A stretch of 64,000 nucleotides of DNA from CAIXZV01 sp037446495. Lineage in GTDB: Bacteria; Chloroflexota; Limnocylindria; Limnocylindrales; CSP1-4. Position numbers and translations under genes: made by a program. Below are positions 8,598-19,444 of the stretch, one piece after another; within the stretch, counting starts at the first letter, position 1, and every line of letters starts with the position of its first letter. The notes beneath the pieces are model-generated. The model was not told where the DNA came from and searched no databases. It worked only from the letters and a program-made list of their open reading frames with translations. Location of the stretch: assembly GCA_037446495.1 (NCBI GenBank), contig JBBIIL010000003.1:85487-149486 (forward strand), written 5' to 3'.

Positions 8598-8852
8598 CTA
8601 CTTCTGGCTCGGCGTGACGCCGGCCTGCTTGAACAGGCGCTTGACGGTATCCGACGGCTGGGCGCCCTTGGACAGCCAGTCCTTGGCCTTGGCCTCGTCG
8701 ATCACGAGCTCGATCGGCTCGGTCCGCGGGTTGTAGTGGCCGATCGTGTCGATCGCGCGGCCGTCTCGGGCGCTGCGCGCATCGGCGACGACGAGGCGGT
8801 AGGTGGGCTGCTTGGTCGCCCCGACGCGGGTGAGGCGGATGCGGACTGCCAT
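8598..8852 (-). CDS. rpsP: Ribosomal protein S16
   Basis: 84 residues. Small-subunit body protein needed in 30S assembly. Recognised from MAVRIRLTRVGATKQPTYRL, DGRAIDTIGHYNP and WLSKGAQPSDTVKRLF. ATG start with AGAGGAG about a dozen bases upstream. First ribosomal gene after DUF3352 in this operon, seven bases before khpA. Confidence 0.98.
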   Translation of the reverse strand: MAVRIRLTRVGATKQPTYRLVVADARSARDGRAIDTIGHYNPRTEPIELVIDEAKAKDWLSKGAQPSDTVKRLFKQAGVTPSQK

Positions 8853-8922
8853 GTGGGTGCGGTGCTCCTCTGTGGTGCTGGCCTTGGGCGGGCCTGCCGG
8901 CGGCTGGGCCCCCGGGAACCCT

Positions 8923-10986
8923 CTAGTGCTTGACGGACAGGATCATGGTGCCCCGGTTCAGGCCGTTGTCATAGGTGCCGGAACTGATCAGGGCATCGAA
9001 TGGAAGCAGGTACGCGCGGACGTCGCTGTCGTACTTGGCGCGCGAGGCTGCCGGCAGCAGGCCCTCGACGATCTCGCGCGTGGCCGTCACGTCGAGGTAC
9101 ATGAGCCCGGTGGTCTGGGCGCCCACCTTGTTCTGGAGGGCGGTGAACCGCGCGTCCTTGGCCAGCGAGTCGCCGCCCTGCGAGGCGTCGATCACGGCCT
9201 TCGCGAAGGACGTGTCGAGCGTCAGGATGACCACCTTGTCGGTGACCGCGTAGACGAGCTTGAGGTCCGAGGGGATGGACATGCCGCCGAGGCTGCTGCC
9301 CGTGACGGACTTGAGCAGCGGGGCAAGCGCTGAGAGGTCGACGGTCGTGAGCGTGGCGCCCTTGTAGTCCGCGTCGGTGATGGACGTCCCGGAAGTCGCC
9401 CCGGCGAGGTCGGCAAGACTGCGGATCTGCGTGAACAGGTGCCTGGCGGCGGCGCCGTCCTGTGGCCGGATCAGGATGCCGCCCGAGACGGTGGCCCCGT
9501 CACGCGTGACGGCGAGGCCGGCGTCGCCGATCCACCCGATCGCTGCGTCGAAGCCGCCCACCAGCCCGAGCACGTTGTCGACCTGCTTGACGTACGGCTG
9601 GAGCTTCGGCTCGGCGGCGGCCTGCGTCCTGATGGACCCGAGCGTCTGGCCCACGTCATGGAGATCCAGCAGCGCGACGGTCGTGGACGGGGCCACGGCG
9701 GCGAGGTCCGAAGTGCGGTTGGTCGTCGGGCTGCTGGCGAGCGCGGGCGAGACGCTGTCGAGGACGAAGTTGCCATCAGCCGCCCGCACGTCGCCCGCGA
9801 GCCACTCCGGGAGCATGGTCACCAGGACGTTGAGCGCGGCCGTCGCGGTCCCGTCGGTGTCCTTGGCCTTGAGCGACTCGAGCCGTGCGAGGTACCCGGC
9901 GCGCAGGTCCTCGTAGACGAAGCCGACATGGTCGCCCTTGAGCGCGGCGACCGCCTTGCCGAAGTTGGGCGTGGCGCTCAGGCCGCCGCCGCCCTTGGTG
10001 GCGATGGCGAGCCGAATGGAGTCGAGGTCGCCGGCAACGAGGACCTTGTCGCCCAGGATCGCCCAGCCCGCGTGCGTGATGGTGCCGATGCTGGCAGCAC
10101 TGGACTGGACGACGTGGACCGCCACCCCGTCACAGGTGAGGTCCGTGGCCTTGACGTTCGCCTGGCTCAGGACCGAGCCGACCCAGGCCGCCGCCTTGGC
10201 GCTGTCCGAGATGCTGGCGAGCAACATGCCCCGGATGCCGGCAGTGGCGGCCGGGTAGGCGCCGAGGACGTCGGACGCGCTGGGGGCAGGCGTTGCCGTG
10301 TCGCCGCCGGTGCACACCGGAAGCGACGCGGTCGGGTCGGCCGCGGGGCTCGGCGCCGGAGCCAGGCCCTCGGCCACGGCCAGCTGGCCGGTGAACCACG
10401 GCGCGATCTCGGTCTGGTAGTCGTGCTTGTTGTTGGACGCAGCCTTGACGATCCGGTCGTAGAGCTCGCCAAGCTTGGCGTCGAGCGAGGCTTGGTCGGC
10501 GAAGCCGGGGAACGCGGAGAGCGTCTTGGCGAGCTCGGCGCGCTGGCCGCCCGGCAGGTCGAGGCGAACCTCTGCGTACGTCGTGGTGTCCGCTGGCACG
10601 TAGCCCAGCACCGCGGACGTGCCGCTCGTGCCGGAGGTCAGCAGGAGGGTCGCGCCCAGGCCGCCGGCCACCACGAGGGCGACGACCAGCAGCGCCACCA
10701 CCCAGCGAAGCGGACCGCCGCCCCTGGACCTGGACGCCAGGGGAACCAGGGGTCCGTCGAATCCGGTCGGCGGGATGGCGGCGGCAGGCTGGACGGGCGC
10801 GCCGAACTGGCCGCTGGCCGGCGGCGCCCAGACAGGCGGCGGCGCGACCGGCGGCTGCGCGGGCTGGACTTGCTGCCCCCACGTGGGGGCAGCCGCGGGC
10901 GGCGCCACGTCCGGTGCCGGAGAGGCGGGCAGCCCCACCATGGGCTGCGGCCCCTCGAACGGCTGCGTCGGATCCTGATCCGTCAT
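8923..10986 (-). CDS. DUF3352 domain membrane-anchored protein
   Basis: 687 residues. A Pro/Ala-rich cytoplasmic-side segment (1-90) precedes one transmembrane helix (about 93-116), and the rest is predicted outside the cell. The extracytoplasmic part has the DUF3352 signatures: YVPADTTTYAEVRLDLPG, a repeated FAKAVI/LAKD organisation, and VGFVYEDL. DUF3352 proteins are common in Chloroflexota and Actinomycetota and have no established function. ATG at 10986 is chosen because AGGAGGG lies directly upstream, whereas the ATG six codons earlier has none. It sits between ffh and rpsP, where most genomes have nothing, and presumably shares their transcript. Confidence 0.85.
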   Translation of the reverse strand: MTDQDPTQPFEGPQPMVGLPASPAPDVAPPAAAPTWGQQVQPAQPPVAPPPVWAPPASGQFGAPVQPAAAIPPTGFDGPLVPLASRSRGGGPLRWVVALLVVALVVAGGLGATLLLTSGTSGTSAVLGYVPADTTTYAEVRLDLPGGQRAELAKTLSAFPGFADQASLDAKLGELYDRIVKAASNNKHDYQTEIAPWFTGQLAVAEGLAPAPSPAADPTASLPVCTGGDTATPAPSASDVLGAYPAATAGIRGMLLASISDSAKAAAWVGSVLSQANVKATDLTCDGVAVHVVQSSAASIGTITHAGWAILGDKVLVAGDLDSIRLAIATKGGGGLSATPNFGKAVAALKGDHVGFVYEDLRAGYLARLESLKAKDTDGTATAALNVLVTMLPEWLAGDVRAADGNFVLDSVSPALASSPTTNRTSDLAAVAPSTTVALLDLHDVGQTLGSIRTQAAAEPKLQPYVKQVDNVLGLVGGFDAAIGWIGDAGLAVTRDGATVSGGILIRPQDGAAARHLFTQIRSLADLAGATSGTSITDADYKGATLTTVDLSALAPLLKSVTGSSLGGMSIPSDLKLVYAVTDKVVILTLDTSFAKAVIDASQGGDSLAKDARFTALQNKVGAQTTGLMYLDVTATREIVEGLLPAASRAKYDSDVRAYLLPFDALISSGTYDNGLNRGTMILSVKH

Positions 10987-11003
10987 CTTGCCCTCCTGCC
11001 GCA

Positions 11004-12338
<1,335 letters not shown>

Positions 12339-12685
12339 GCGAGGACGGCGACCCTTGCTGGAGCTGGTGACAGACCGAACGACGGGCGCCGTTGCGGGCG
12401 GTGCGCGGGTTCTGGCGACACCTGACGGCCCGAGTGTACGGCATGCGATCGGCAGGGGCCATCGCGTGGGCGCCTGCGCCGATCATGCCGCGCGCCTCTG
12501 GGCAGCGGCCGCGGCGGGATCGCTGGCGACGTTTCGGATGGACCGAACAGCCCCCACCTGCCGGGGGCCGACCCGCCCCGTCGCCAGCACTCCGGGCGGA
12601 CGACGGTCGCGGCAGCGGCCATGCCGGATTCCGCGATGCGCGAACCCAGGCGTGGACCCCGCGGCTAGGAGCTCGTCTTGAGCGA
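12339..12685. other. Gene-less stretch upstream of ffh
   Basis: 347 bases with no convincing gene on either strand. On the minus strand TACACT at 12433-12438 could be the -10 of ffh. It was scanned for the conserved SRP RNA core because of the neighbour, and none was found. Confidence 0.5.
12433..12438 (-). promoter_or_regulatory. Candidate -10 upstream of ffh
   Basis: TACACT, giving a leader of roughly 85-90 bases to the ffh ATG. No clear -35. Confidence 0.3.
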
Positions 12686-12865
12686 TCAGGTTGGTTGGTC
12701 CGACGACCTCGCCTCGACGATCGTGGTGATGAGCTCCCAGAGCAGCAGCCCGATGCCGATCAGCGCCAGGCCGAGGCCGGCCGCCATCCAATCGCCGCGA
12801 CTCGCTCCAGAGACGAACGCAATCAGTCCCCCGAGCAGCGCGATGCCCAGGCCGATTCCAGCCAT
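12686..12865 (-). CDS. 59-residue two-helix membrane protein
   Basis: Starts at ATG 12865 with GGGAGGGT upstream, a strong ribosome binding site. Two hydrophobic helices (about 2-19 and 27-47) joined by a short SGASRGDW loop, then an acidic/polar end EARSSDQPT. It lies 13 bases downstream of ftsY in the smc-ftsY-ffh series. The family is not recognised. Position between the SRP receptor and Ffh genes suggests, without proving, a link to membrane insertion. It could equally be a neutral passenger. Confidence 0.65.
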   Translation of the reverse strand: MAGIGLGIALLGGLIAFVSGASRGDWMAAGLGLALIGIGLLLWELITTIVEARSSDQPT

Positions 12866-12878
12866 GGACCCTCCCTCG

Positions 12879-14165
12879 TCAGTCGAACAGCGCGGCCACA
12901 AACCCGGACGGGTCGAACGGTAGCAGGTCGTCAGCCTGCTCCCCCACCCCGACGAACCGCACCGGCACGCCGAGGTCCTGCTCGATCGCGAACACGATGC
13001 CGCCCTTCGCCGTCGAGTCGAGCTTCGTGAGCACGACGCCAGTGAGGGTGACCGCCTCGTGGAACGCCTTGGCTTGGGCCAGGCCGTTCTGACCCGTCGT
13101 GGCGTCGAGCACGAAGAACGTCTCGACCGCCGCCCCCGGCAGGCGCTTGTCGATCACGCGGCGGATCTTGGTGAGCTCGTCCATCAGGTTGGCCTTGGTG
13201 TGCAGCCGGCCGGCGGTGTCCGCGATCAGCACATCCGCGTGCCGGGCGATCGCCGCGTCGAGCGCGTCGTAGACGACCGCGGCCGGGTCGGCGTTCTGGG
13301 CATGCGCCACGATCTCGGCGTCCGCGCGTTGCCCCCAGATGCGCAGCTGGTCGATAGCGGCGGCGCGGAACGTGTCCGCCGCGGCCAGGACGACGCGGTG
13401 GCCGAGCGCGCGCTCGCGGGCAGCCAGCTTGCCGATGGTGGTGGTCTTGCCCGTGCCGTTGACGCCCACCACGAGCACGATGGCCGGGGCGCCCGGGGCC
13501 GAGGGCACGGGCTCCCAGGGACCCGCGTCGCGCCCCTCGAGGATCGCCTCGAGCTCCGCGCGCACGGCCCGCTCGACGGTCATGTCGCGGCGCCTGCGGG
13601 CGCGCTCCACGATCGCCATCGAGAGGTGGGCGCCCACGTCACCCGTGATCAGCACCTCCTCGACCTCATCCCAGTCAGCGTCGGTGCCGATCCCGCCAAA
13701 GGCGCTGCGGAGGCGGGCGCCGAAGCCGGAACGAGTCCGCTCCAGTCCGGCCTCGAGCTGCTCGTGCTCGCGCTCCCTGCGGGCGGCGTCGGCCTTCTCG
13801 GCAGACCAGTCGGCGCCCCAGGCCCACTGCGCCACTTCGGGGCCGGGGGCCGTCCCAGGCTCCGTGGCCGCCGTGTCGGCTTCGAGCGTGACCTCCTCAC
13901 CCGTCGGGATGGCGGTCGCGGGCGCGATGATGCCGTCACTGCCCGGGACAGCGTGCGGCGCCTCGGCCAGACCCGCCTCCGGCTGGCACGGCTCGAACGC
14001 CGGCGTGTCGATCGAGGCGGCTGCCCGCCACTCGTCGCCGATCAGGTCGTCTGACCGGGACTCGGGCTCGGCAAGGGTGGGCGCAGACTCTGGCACGGGC
14101 TCGACCGCCGACCCATCGGCCGGCTCGGGCGGCAGCGGCTGGCCGCCGCGGCGGAAGAAGCGCAT
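12879..14165 (-). CDS. ftsY: Signal recognition particle receptor FtsY
   Basis: 428 residues. SRP receptor GTPase. The first ~140 residues form the variable acidic, Pro/Ala-rich A region. The NG domain follows with VVGVNGTGKTTTIGKLA (P-loop), AADTFRAAAIDQL, DTAGRLHTKANLMDEL, LDATTGQNGLAQA and TKLDSTAKGG. ATG at 14165 (MRFFRRGG, with GGAG upstream) is taken over the longer frame, whose extra residues run into smc. Thirteen bases separate it from the smc stop, so it belongs to that transcript. Confidence 0.97.
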   Translation of the reverse strand: MRFFRRGGQPLPPEPADGSAVEPVPESAPTLAEPESRSDDLIGDEWRAAASIDTPAFEPCQPEAGLAEAPHAVPGSDGIIAPATAIPTGEEVTLEADTAATEPGTAPGPEVAQWAWGADWSAEKADAARREREHEQLEAGLERTRSGFGARLRSAFGGIGTDADWDEVEEVLITGDVGAHLSMAIVERARRRRDMTVERAVRAELEAILEGRDAGPWEPVPSAPGAPAIVLVVGVNGTGKTTTIGKLAARERALGHRVVLAAADTFRAAAIDQLRIWGQRADAEIVAHAQNADPAAVVYDALDAAIARHADVLIADTAGRLHTKANLMDELTKIRRVIDKRLPGAAVETFFVLDATTGQNGLAQAKAFHEAVTLTGVVLTKLDSTAKGGIVFAIEQDLGVPVRFVGVGEQADDLLPFDPSGFVAALFD

Positions 14166-14178
14166 GGGGGTCTCCGGG

Positions 14179-17100
14179 TCAGCCGGCAGGAGGACCGGCG
14201 AGCGCCGCGCGGACGTCGGCCCGCCGGCGATGGGCGATCGCCTGCGCCTCCTCGAGCCGCAGGCTGATGACACGGCTCACGGAGTCGTCGCCGACGGTCA
14301 CGCCGTACAGCGCGTCCGCCGACTCGATCGTGCCTCGGTTGTGGGTGATGACGATGAACTGGGTGTGCTCGGTGAGCGCGCGCAGCGCCTCGGTGAACCG
14401 GCCGACGTTGGCCTCGTCGAGCGCGGCGTCCACCTCGTCGAGCACGCAGAACGGCGCTGGCCGGACCTCCAGCATCGCGAACAGCAGCGCCACGGCTGTC
14501 AGCGCGCGCTCTCCCCCGGAGAGCATCGCGAGGGCCTGCGGCTTCTTGCCTGGCGGCCGGGCGGTGATCTCGATGCCGGTGGCGCCGAGGTCCGCGGGGT
14601 CGGTAAGGGTCAGCTTGGCGAAGCCGCCGCTGAAGAGCTGCTGGAAGCGGCGGTCGAACGCCCGTTCGAGCAGGGCGAAGGTCGTCCGGAACTGTGTGGC
14701 GATGAGCGTGTCCAGCTCGGCGATCAGCTGCCGGGTCTTGGTGATGGCCACGCGCAGGTCGCGGTCCTGGACCTCGAGCGACTCCAGGCGTGAGCGGACG
14801 GAGCGGTACTCGTCCACCGCGAACGGGTTCGCGGCGCCCAGCTCGTGGTACCGCCGCCGCAGCGTGGTCAGGCGTCCCGGCGTCGGCGCTTCGGTCTGTG
14901 GCGGCGCGTCGGCCCACCGTGGGGCCAGCGTGTCGAGCAGGGCCTCGAACATTTCGGTCTCGCCCTGCACGGTGGCAGTGTCGGCAGCATCGGCGGCGGC
15001 CTGCCCGCGGGTCGACTCGTCCCCATCCGCCCCGACCATCCCATAGGCATCCCGCGCAAACGCGTCCAGCCCAGCGCTGCCCGCCAAGTGCCGGAGCCCC
15101 ACTTCGCCCAGCCCGGCCAGCTCGACCAGCAGCTGCTCGCGGAGCGCGTCCAGCCCGAGGCGCGCCTCCATCACGGCCACGTCCCCTGCGCGGGCTCGCT
15201 CGTCAGCGGTGCGGAGTCGTTCGCGGGCGGCCGTCGCGGCCCGCTCGGCCGCGGCGAGATGGGCGCGGTCAACGCGGTCGTCGGCCAGCAGCGCCTCGAG
15301 CTCCTCGCGAGCACGCGCCTCGCGCGCGGACGATTCCGCCAGCTCGCCGGCCAGCCCCTCGCGCTCGTCCAGGGCGGCGCGCTCGCGCTCGTCGAGCACC
15401 GCGAGGTCGCGAGCCGCGTGCACCATGCGCGCCTCGGCCAGCGCTGCGGCTGCCTCCGCACGAGCGCGGCGAGCCTCGGCCTCGCGGCGTCTCCGCTCCA
15501 GGTCCGCTACCTCGTTGGCGAGCCGATCCCGCCGGGCGCGCAACTCTGAGACGCGCGCCTCCCACGCCGACACTGCCTCCACATCTGAATTGGACCCGTC
15601 AGCCGAGCCGATCGCAAGAGTCGAGTCGAAGGCCGCCAGCGCTGCCGCGGCGCGGTCCGCCTCAGCCACCAGGCGTTCCGCCTGCGCCGCGTGCCACGCG
15701 GCTTCTCGCGCCTCTGCCTCCGCCGCCCGACCGGCAGCCCGCTCCAGGTCCTCGGCACGACGCCGCCGCCCAGCGGCGCTCGACTCAGTGGCGCGGGCCT
15801 GCTCGAGCGCGACACGGGCCTGCGCGGCGTTGGCCTCTGCCGCCGACCTCGCGGTGTCAGCCGCCGCAGCCTCCGAGGTGAGCGACTCGAGGTCGCGCTC
15901 CAGCCGCTCGAGCTCGGCCCGCCGCTCCAGTGGCGAGTCGCCTCGGCCGAGCCGCACACTGATCCCGTCCGCCACAGCGGACCCGTCGCGCGTTGCCGCG
16001 ATCCAGCCCGCCGGCAGGACCGACTGCACGACGAGAGCGGACTCGAGGTCGGGCACCCAGACGACGCGCGCCAGCAGGGGCCGGACCACGCCCGCCGGGT
16101 CGCGACGGATCGCCTCCCCCAGCCGCCCGCCGCCGCACGCCGCAAGTGCGTCGTCGAGCCGGCGCAGCTCCGTCACGACGGCGGCCCCGCTCCCCGGCTG
16201 GGCGCGTCCAGCCTCGGCCAGCCGCTCCCGCACCACGACGTGTCCGCGCTCGGCCTTGAGAGACGCTGCGGCTCCCTGCTCCACGACGTAGGCCCGGACG
16301 AGATCGCCCAGCGCCGCCTCCACGGCGCCCCGGAGGGACGGCTCAACGCCCAGGTCCTCGTCCACGCGGCGACCCCCCAGCTTGCGCGCCGCGCGGGCGA
16401 TCCCCCGCTCCTCGTCCTCGGCCACGCGACGCGCCAGCCCCTCGTATCGGCCGCGGGCCCCCGCGAGAACCGATCCCGCGCCCGCGGCACGCTCGGCGGC
16501 GGAGCGGCGCGTCCCCTCGGCAGCATCACTGCGGGCTCGGGCGGCCTCGCGAGCGGCGACTGCAGCCGTCTCGTCGGCCGTGGCAACGGCAAGGGCCTCG
16601 TGCGCCTGTGCGAACTGTGCCTCGAGCCCCTCCCTGCGCGCCGCGGCGCTCGACGCCTTCGCGCGCTCGTCGGTGGCTCGGCGCGCCGAATCGGCCCTGC
16701 GCCGACGGGCCGTCTCGGCCTCGGCCGCGCGCGCGGACTCGGCACGCTGCATCGCCGCCAGCTCGGCACCGCGCGCGCGGGAGGCGGCCCGCAGCGACGC
16801 CAGCTCCATCAGGGCGTCACCGAGCGCGCGATCCGCCTCGCCCAGCGTCGACTCGAGCTCCGAATCCGGCTCCGGGGCTTCCTCGGCGAGGATCCGGCGA
16901 CTCGCGGCCATGTCCGCCTCGGCAGCGCTCCGCTCCGCGGCGATTCGCTGGTGGTCCCGGGCGGCGGCCGCCACCTCGCTCGAGGCCCGCGCCTCGCGCA
17001 ACCCCAGCTGGGTCAACGTCGCGCGAGCGGCCTCGTGAGCTGCTCGCCGCACGCGCTCCTGCTCCGCGCGAGCCGCCATGCTCGCCGCGATCTCGCCGAC

Positions 17101-17913
17101 CGCGGACTCGGCCGCCTCGAGGGACTCGAGCGCGGCGTCCGATTCCGTGCGGTGGACGTCCCGACCGGCTACCGCGACGGACTCCCGTCCGGCCGCGTCG
17201 TGCCACCGGGCGTGGGCAGCCACGATCAATCCGGCGGCCAGCTCCTCGCCTGCGGTGAGCCGTGTCGCCTGCTGCTCGGCCAGCTGACCCAGGCGACGAG
17301 CCTGCGGGCGCAGCTCGGCGAGGATGTCCTCGACCCGCGACAAGTTGGCCTCGGCCTCCACGAGCTGCTCGTCTGCCTTGCGGCGGCGACGTTCATGGCG
17401 GCGGACGCCGGCGACCTCCTCGAACAGGGGCCGACGCTCCTCGGGACGGAGCGCGAGTGCCTGGTCCACCATGCCCTGCCCGATGAACAGGAAGGCGTTC
17501 TCGGCGAGGTTCGCGGAGTCGAGGAGGTCCTGGAGGTCCTTCAGGCGGACGCGCTGCTTGTTGAGCAGGTACTCGTTCTCGCCCGAGCGGTAGAGGCGGC
17601 GGCCGAGCTCGATGATCGAGTACTCGACCGGCAGCAGCGCGTCGCTGTTGTCGAGCACGAGCGTGACGTCGGCCATGCCCTGCGCCGAGCGCTTCTCAGA
17701 GCCGGCCCAGATGACGTCCTCGCTCTTGCGGATGCGCAGCGAGCGGCCCTGCTCCCCGAGCGACCAGCGCAGCGCGTCCGCGAGGTTGGACTTGCCGGAC
17801 CCGTTGGGACCGACAATCGCGGACACGCCCGGGCCGAACTCGACGAGGGTGCGCTCGGCGAAGGACTTGAAGCCGCGGATCCGGAGCCCCAGCAGCCGTG
17901 CCGGAGCGCTCAC
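14179..17913 (-). CDS. smc: Chromosome segregation ATPase SMC
   Basis: 1244 residues. Forms the condensin-like ring that compacts and segregates the chromosome. N-terminal ATPase half with Walker A GPNGSGKSN (Lys41) and SLGEQGRSLRIRKSEDVI; long Ala/Glu/Arg coiled coils; a hinge around residues 530-650; C-terminal half with signature LSGGERALTAVALLF and Walker B FCVLDEVDAALDEANV. About 50 residues longer than many homologues, partly from an Asp/Ala/Thr-rich insert before the C-terminal head. The GTG start overlaps the rnc stop (GTGA). No scpA/scpB in the window. Confidence 0.97.
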   Translation of the reverse strand: MSAPARLLGLRIRGFKSFAERTLVEFGPGVSAIVGPNGSGKSNLADALRWSLGEQGRSLRIRKSEDVIWAGSEKRSAQGMADVTLVLDNSDALLPVEYSIIELGRRLYRSGENEYLLNKQRVRLKDLQDLLDSANLAENAFLFIGQGMVDQALALRPEERRPLFEEVAGVRRHERRRRKADEQLVEAEANLSRVEDILAELRPQARRLGQLAEQQATRLTAGEELAAGLIVAAHARWHDAAGRESVAVAGRDVHRTESDAALESLEAAESAVGEIAASMAARAEQERVRRAAHEAARATLTQLGLREARASSEVAAAARDHQRIAAERSAAEADMAASRRILAEEAPEPDSELESTLGEADRALGDALMELASLRAASRARGAELAAMQRAESARAAEAETARRRRADSARRATDERAKASSAAARREGLEAQFAQAHEALAVATADETAAVAAREAARARSDAAEGTRRSAAERAAGAGSVLAGARGRYEGLARRVAEDEERGIARAARKLGGRRVDEDLGVEPSLRGAVEAALGDLVRAYVVEQGAAASLKAERGHVVVRERLAEAGRAQPGSGAAVVTELRRLDDALAACGGGRLGEAIRRDPAGVVRPLLARVVWVPDLESALVVQSVLPAGWIAATRDGSAVADGISVRLGRGDSPLERRAELERLERDLESLTSEAAAADTARSAAEANAAQARVALEQARATESSAAGRRRRAEDLERAAGRAAEAEAREAAWHAAQAERLVAEADRAAAALAAFDSTLAIGSADGSNSDVEAVSAWEARVSELRARRDRLANEVADLERRRREAEARRARAEAAAALAEARMVHAARDLAVLDERERAALDEREGLAGELAESSAREARAREELEALLADDRVDRAHLAAAERAATAARERLRTADERARAGDVAVMEARLGLDALREQLLVELAGLGEVGLRHLAGSAGLDAFARDAYGMVGADGDESTRGQAAADAADTATVQGETEMFEALLDTLAPRWADAPPQTEAPTPGRLTTLRRRYHELGAANPFAVDEYRSVRSRLESLEVQDRDLRVAITKTRQLIAELDTLIATQFRTTFALLERAFDRRFQQLFSGGFAKLTLTDPADLGATGIEITARPPGKKPQALAMLSGGERALTAVALLFAMLEVRPAPFCVLDEVDAALDEANVGRFTEALRALTEHTQFIVITHNRGTIESADALYGVTVGDDSVSRVISLRLEEAQAIAHRRRADVRAALAGPPAG

Positions 17914-18698
17914 GAGTGGTCGTCGGTGTCAGCGTCGGGAGCCGGCTCGCCATCGTCGCCGTCGAAACCGGACTCGCGGGCGTGACGAGTGGCCCTGACG
18001 GCCAGGCGCTCGCGGCGGATGAGCTCGAGCGCTAGGCCCGCCGCCTGCGTCTCGGCAATGCGGCGCGAGGCGCCCTCGCCCGTCCCCAGGACGCGTCCAG
18101 CCACCTCGACATCGATGCGGAAGTGCTTCTCGTGGTCCGGGCCCACTGCCTCCACAAGCCGGTACAGCGGCCGGTCGCCGGTTGTCCGCTGCGTGTGCTC
18201 CTGCAGGCGACTCTTGGGGCTCTTGAGCGAGGTCAGCGCCACCTCGGCTGTGAGCTCCTCCGCCGCCCGCTCCTGGATCCAGTCACGCGCCGCCTCCCAG
18301 CCGAGGTCGAGGTAGATGGCGCCCACCAGTGACTCGAACGCGGAGGCCAGCAGGGACGGGCGGTCTCGGCCGCCGCGCTGTGCCTCGCCCTCGCCGAGCA
18401 GCAGGTACCCGCCGAGCGCGAGCTTGGCGGCGAGCCGGGCGAGACCGGGCGTGCTCACGATGGCCGCGCGGCGCGCGGAGAGGATCCCCTCGTCGTCGGA
18501 GGGATGACGGCGGTAGAGCGCCTCGGAGACGGCGAGGCTGACCACGGCGTCGCCCAGGAACTCCAGCCGCTCGTTGTGCCCCAGCAGGGACTCCGGATGC
18601 TCGTGGAGCCAGCTGCTGTGGATCAGGGCCTGCTCGAACAGGTCCCGATCGCGGACGGGCAGGCCCAGCCGCTCGATCAGCGCCTCGGCCGGGTGCAT
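17910..18698 (-). CDS. rnc: Ribonuclease III
   Basis: 262 residues. Double-strand-specific endoribonuclease that processes rRNA and mRNA. Catalytic domain signature NERLEFLGDAVVSLAVSE plus ESLVGAIYLDLGW; the C-terminal dsRNA-binding domain carries PKSRLQEHTQ and GRVLGTGEGASRRIAETQAA. ATG at 18698 (MHPAEALIERLG) fits the family start; the longer frame would run into the acpP intergenic region. It ends in an acidic Asp-rich tail. Stop overlaps the smc start. Confidence 0.97.
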   Translation of the reverse strand: MHPAEALIERLGLPVRDRDLFEQALIHSSWLHEHPESLLGHNERLEFLGDAVVSLAVSEALYRRHPSDDEGILSARRAAIVSTPGLARLAAKLALGGYLLLGEGEAQRGGRDRPSLLASAFESLVGAIYLDLGWEAARDWIQERAAEELTAEVALTSLKSPKSRLQEHTQRTTGDRPLYRLVEAVGPDHEKHFRIDVEVAGRVLGTGEGASRRIAETQAAGLALELIRRERLAVRATRHARESGFDGDDGEPAPDADTDDHS

Positions 18699-18717
18699 TG
18701 CGCCTCGGCCGGCAGGA

Positions 18718-18954
18718 TCAGGCGGCGCGCTCGTCGATGTAGTCGACGGCGTCCTGGACGGTCCGGATCTTTTCGGCATCCTCGTCCGAGATCTCCGTCC
18801 CGAACTCCTCTTCGAGGCTCATGATCAACTCGACGAGATCCAGGGAATCCGCGTTCAGATCATCGACGAACGACGCCTCGGGGGTCACCTCGGACTCGTC
18901 GACCCCGAGCTGCTCGATGACGATCTTCTTGAGCCGATCGTACGTCGTGGCCAC
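18718..18954 (-). CDS. acpP: Acyl carrier protein
   Basis: 78 residues, acidic. Carries growing fatty-acyl chains on 4'-phosphopantetheine attached to the Ser of NADSLDLVELIM. Start is GTG at 18954 with AGGAGAG upstream. Gene order rpmF-plsX-...-acpP-rnc-smc is typical, but fabD/fabG/fabF, which often lie between plsX and acpP, are absent here. Confidence 0.97.
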   Translation of the reverse strand: MATTYDRLKKIVIEQLGVDESEVTPEASFVDDLNADSLDLVELIMSLEEEFGTEISDEDAEKIRTVQDAVDYIDERAA

Positions 18955-18976
18955 TGGCTCTCTCCTGGATGCGGCG

Positions 18977-19444
18977 TCACCGCCTGCTTGCATTGAGTTC
19001 GCGGGCCACTCGCCCGAGCACGCCGTTGACCAGCCGTCGCATCGGATCACCCGAATACGTGCGAGCCAACTCAACCCACTCGGCGATCGCCACCCGGGCC
19101 GGCGTCGCCGGGGAGTGTAGCACCTCGCACAGGCCGCAACGGAGCAATGCGCGGTCCATCCGGGCCAGCGAGACGACCGGGTACTGGGGCGCGACTTCAG
19201 CGATTCGAGCGTCGATCGTGTCCCTGTGCTCGGTCACGCCGGCGACCAGCGCGCGGGCGGTCGACGCGATCTCGGGGTCCAGATCCAGCGCTAGGTGGCG
19301 CTCCAGGACCGCCTCGGCCGTGCGCTGGCCGAACTCGGCCTCGAAGACGGAGGCGAGCGCGAGTCGGCGACCGGCGCGCCGGCTTCGGATCAGGTCCTCG
19401 TTCGAGCGATCCCGCCGCTCGCGCCGGGGCTCAGCCCCCGACAC
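18977..19444 (-). CDS. nusB: Transcription antitermination factor NusB
   Basis: About 155 residues. Binds S10 (NusE) and boxA RNA during rRNA transcription. The all-helical family pattern is visible: RRAGRRLALASVFEAEFG, LARMDRALLRCGLCEVL, PARVAIAEWVELARTYSG and the closing RRLVNGVLGRVARE. The start is uncertain: GTG at 19444 overlaps the preceding Asp23 gene by 14 bases, and ATG at 19471 by 41. Followed by acpP after 22 bases. Confidence 0.9.
   Translation of the reverse strand: MSGAEPRRERRDRSNEDLIRSRRAGRRLALASVFEAEFGQRTAEAVLERHLALDLDPEIASTARALVAGVTEHRDTIDARIAEVAPQYPVVSLARMDRALLRCGLCEVLHSPATPARVAIAEWVELARTYSGDPMRRLVNGVLGRVARELNASRR

Noticed and set aside
12339..12685. SRP RNA gene next to ffh
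   Set aside because: The conserved SRP RNA apical-loop sequence was not found on either strand.
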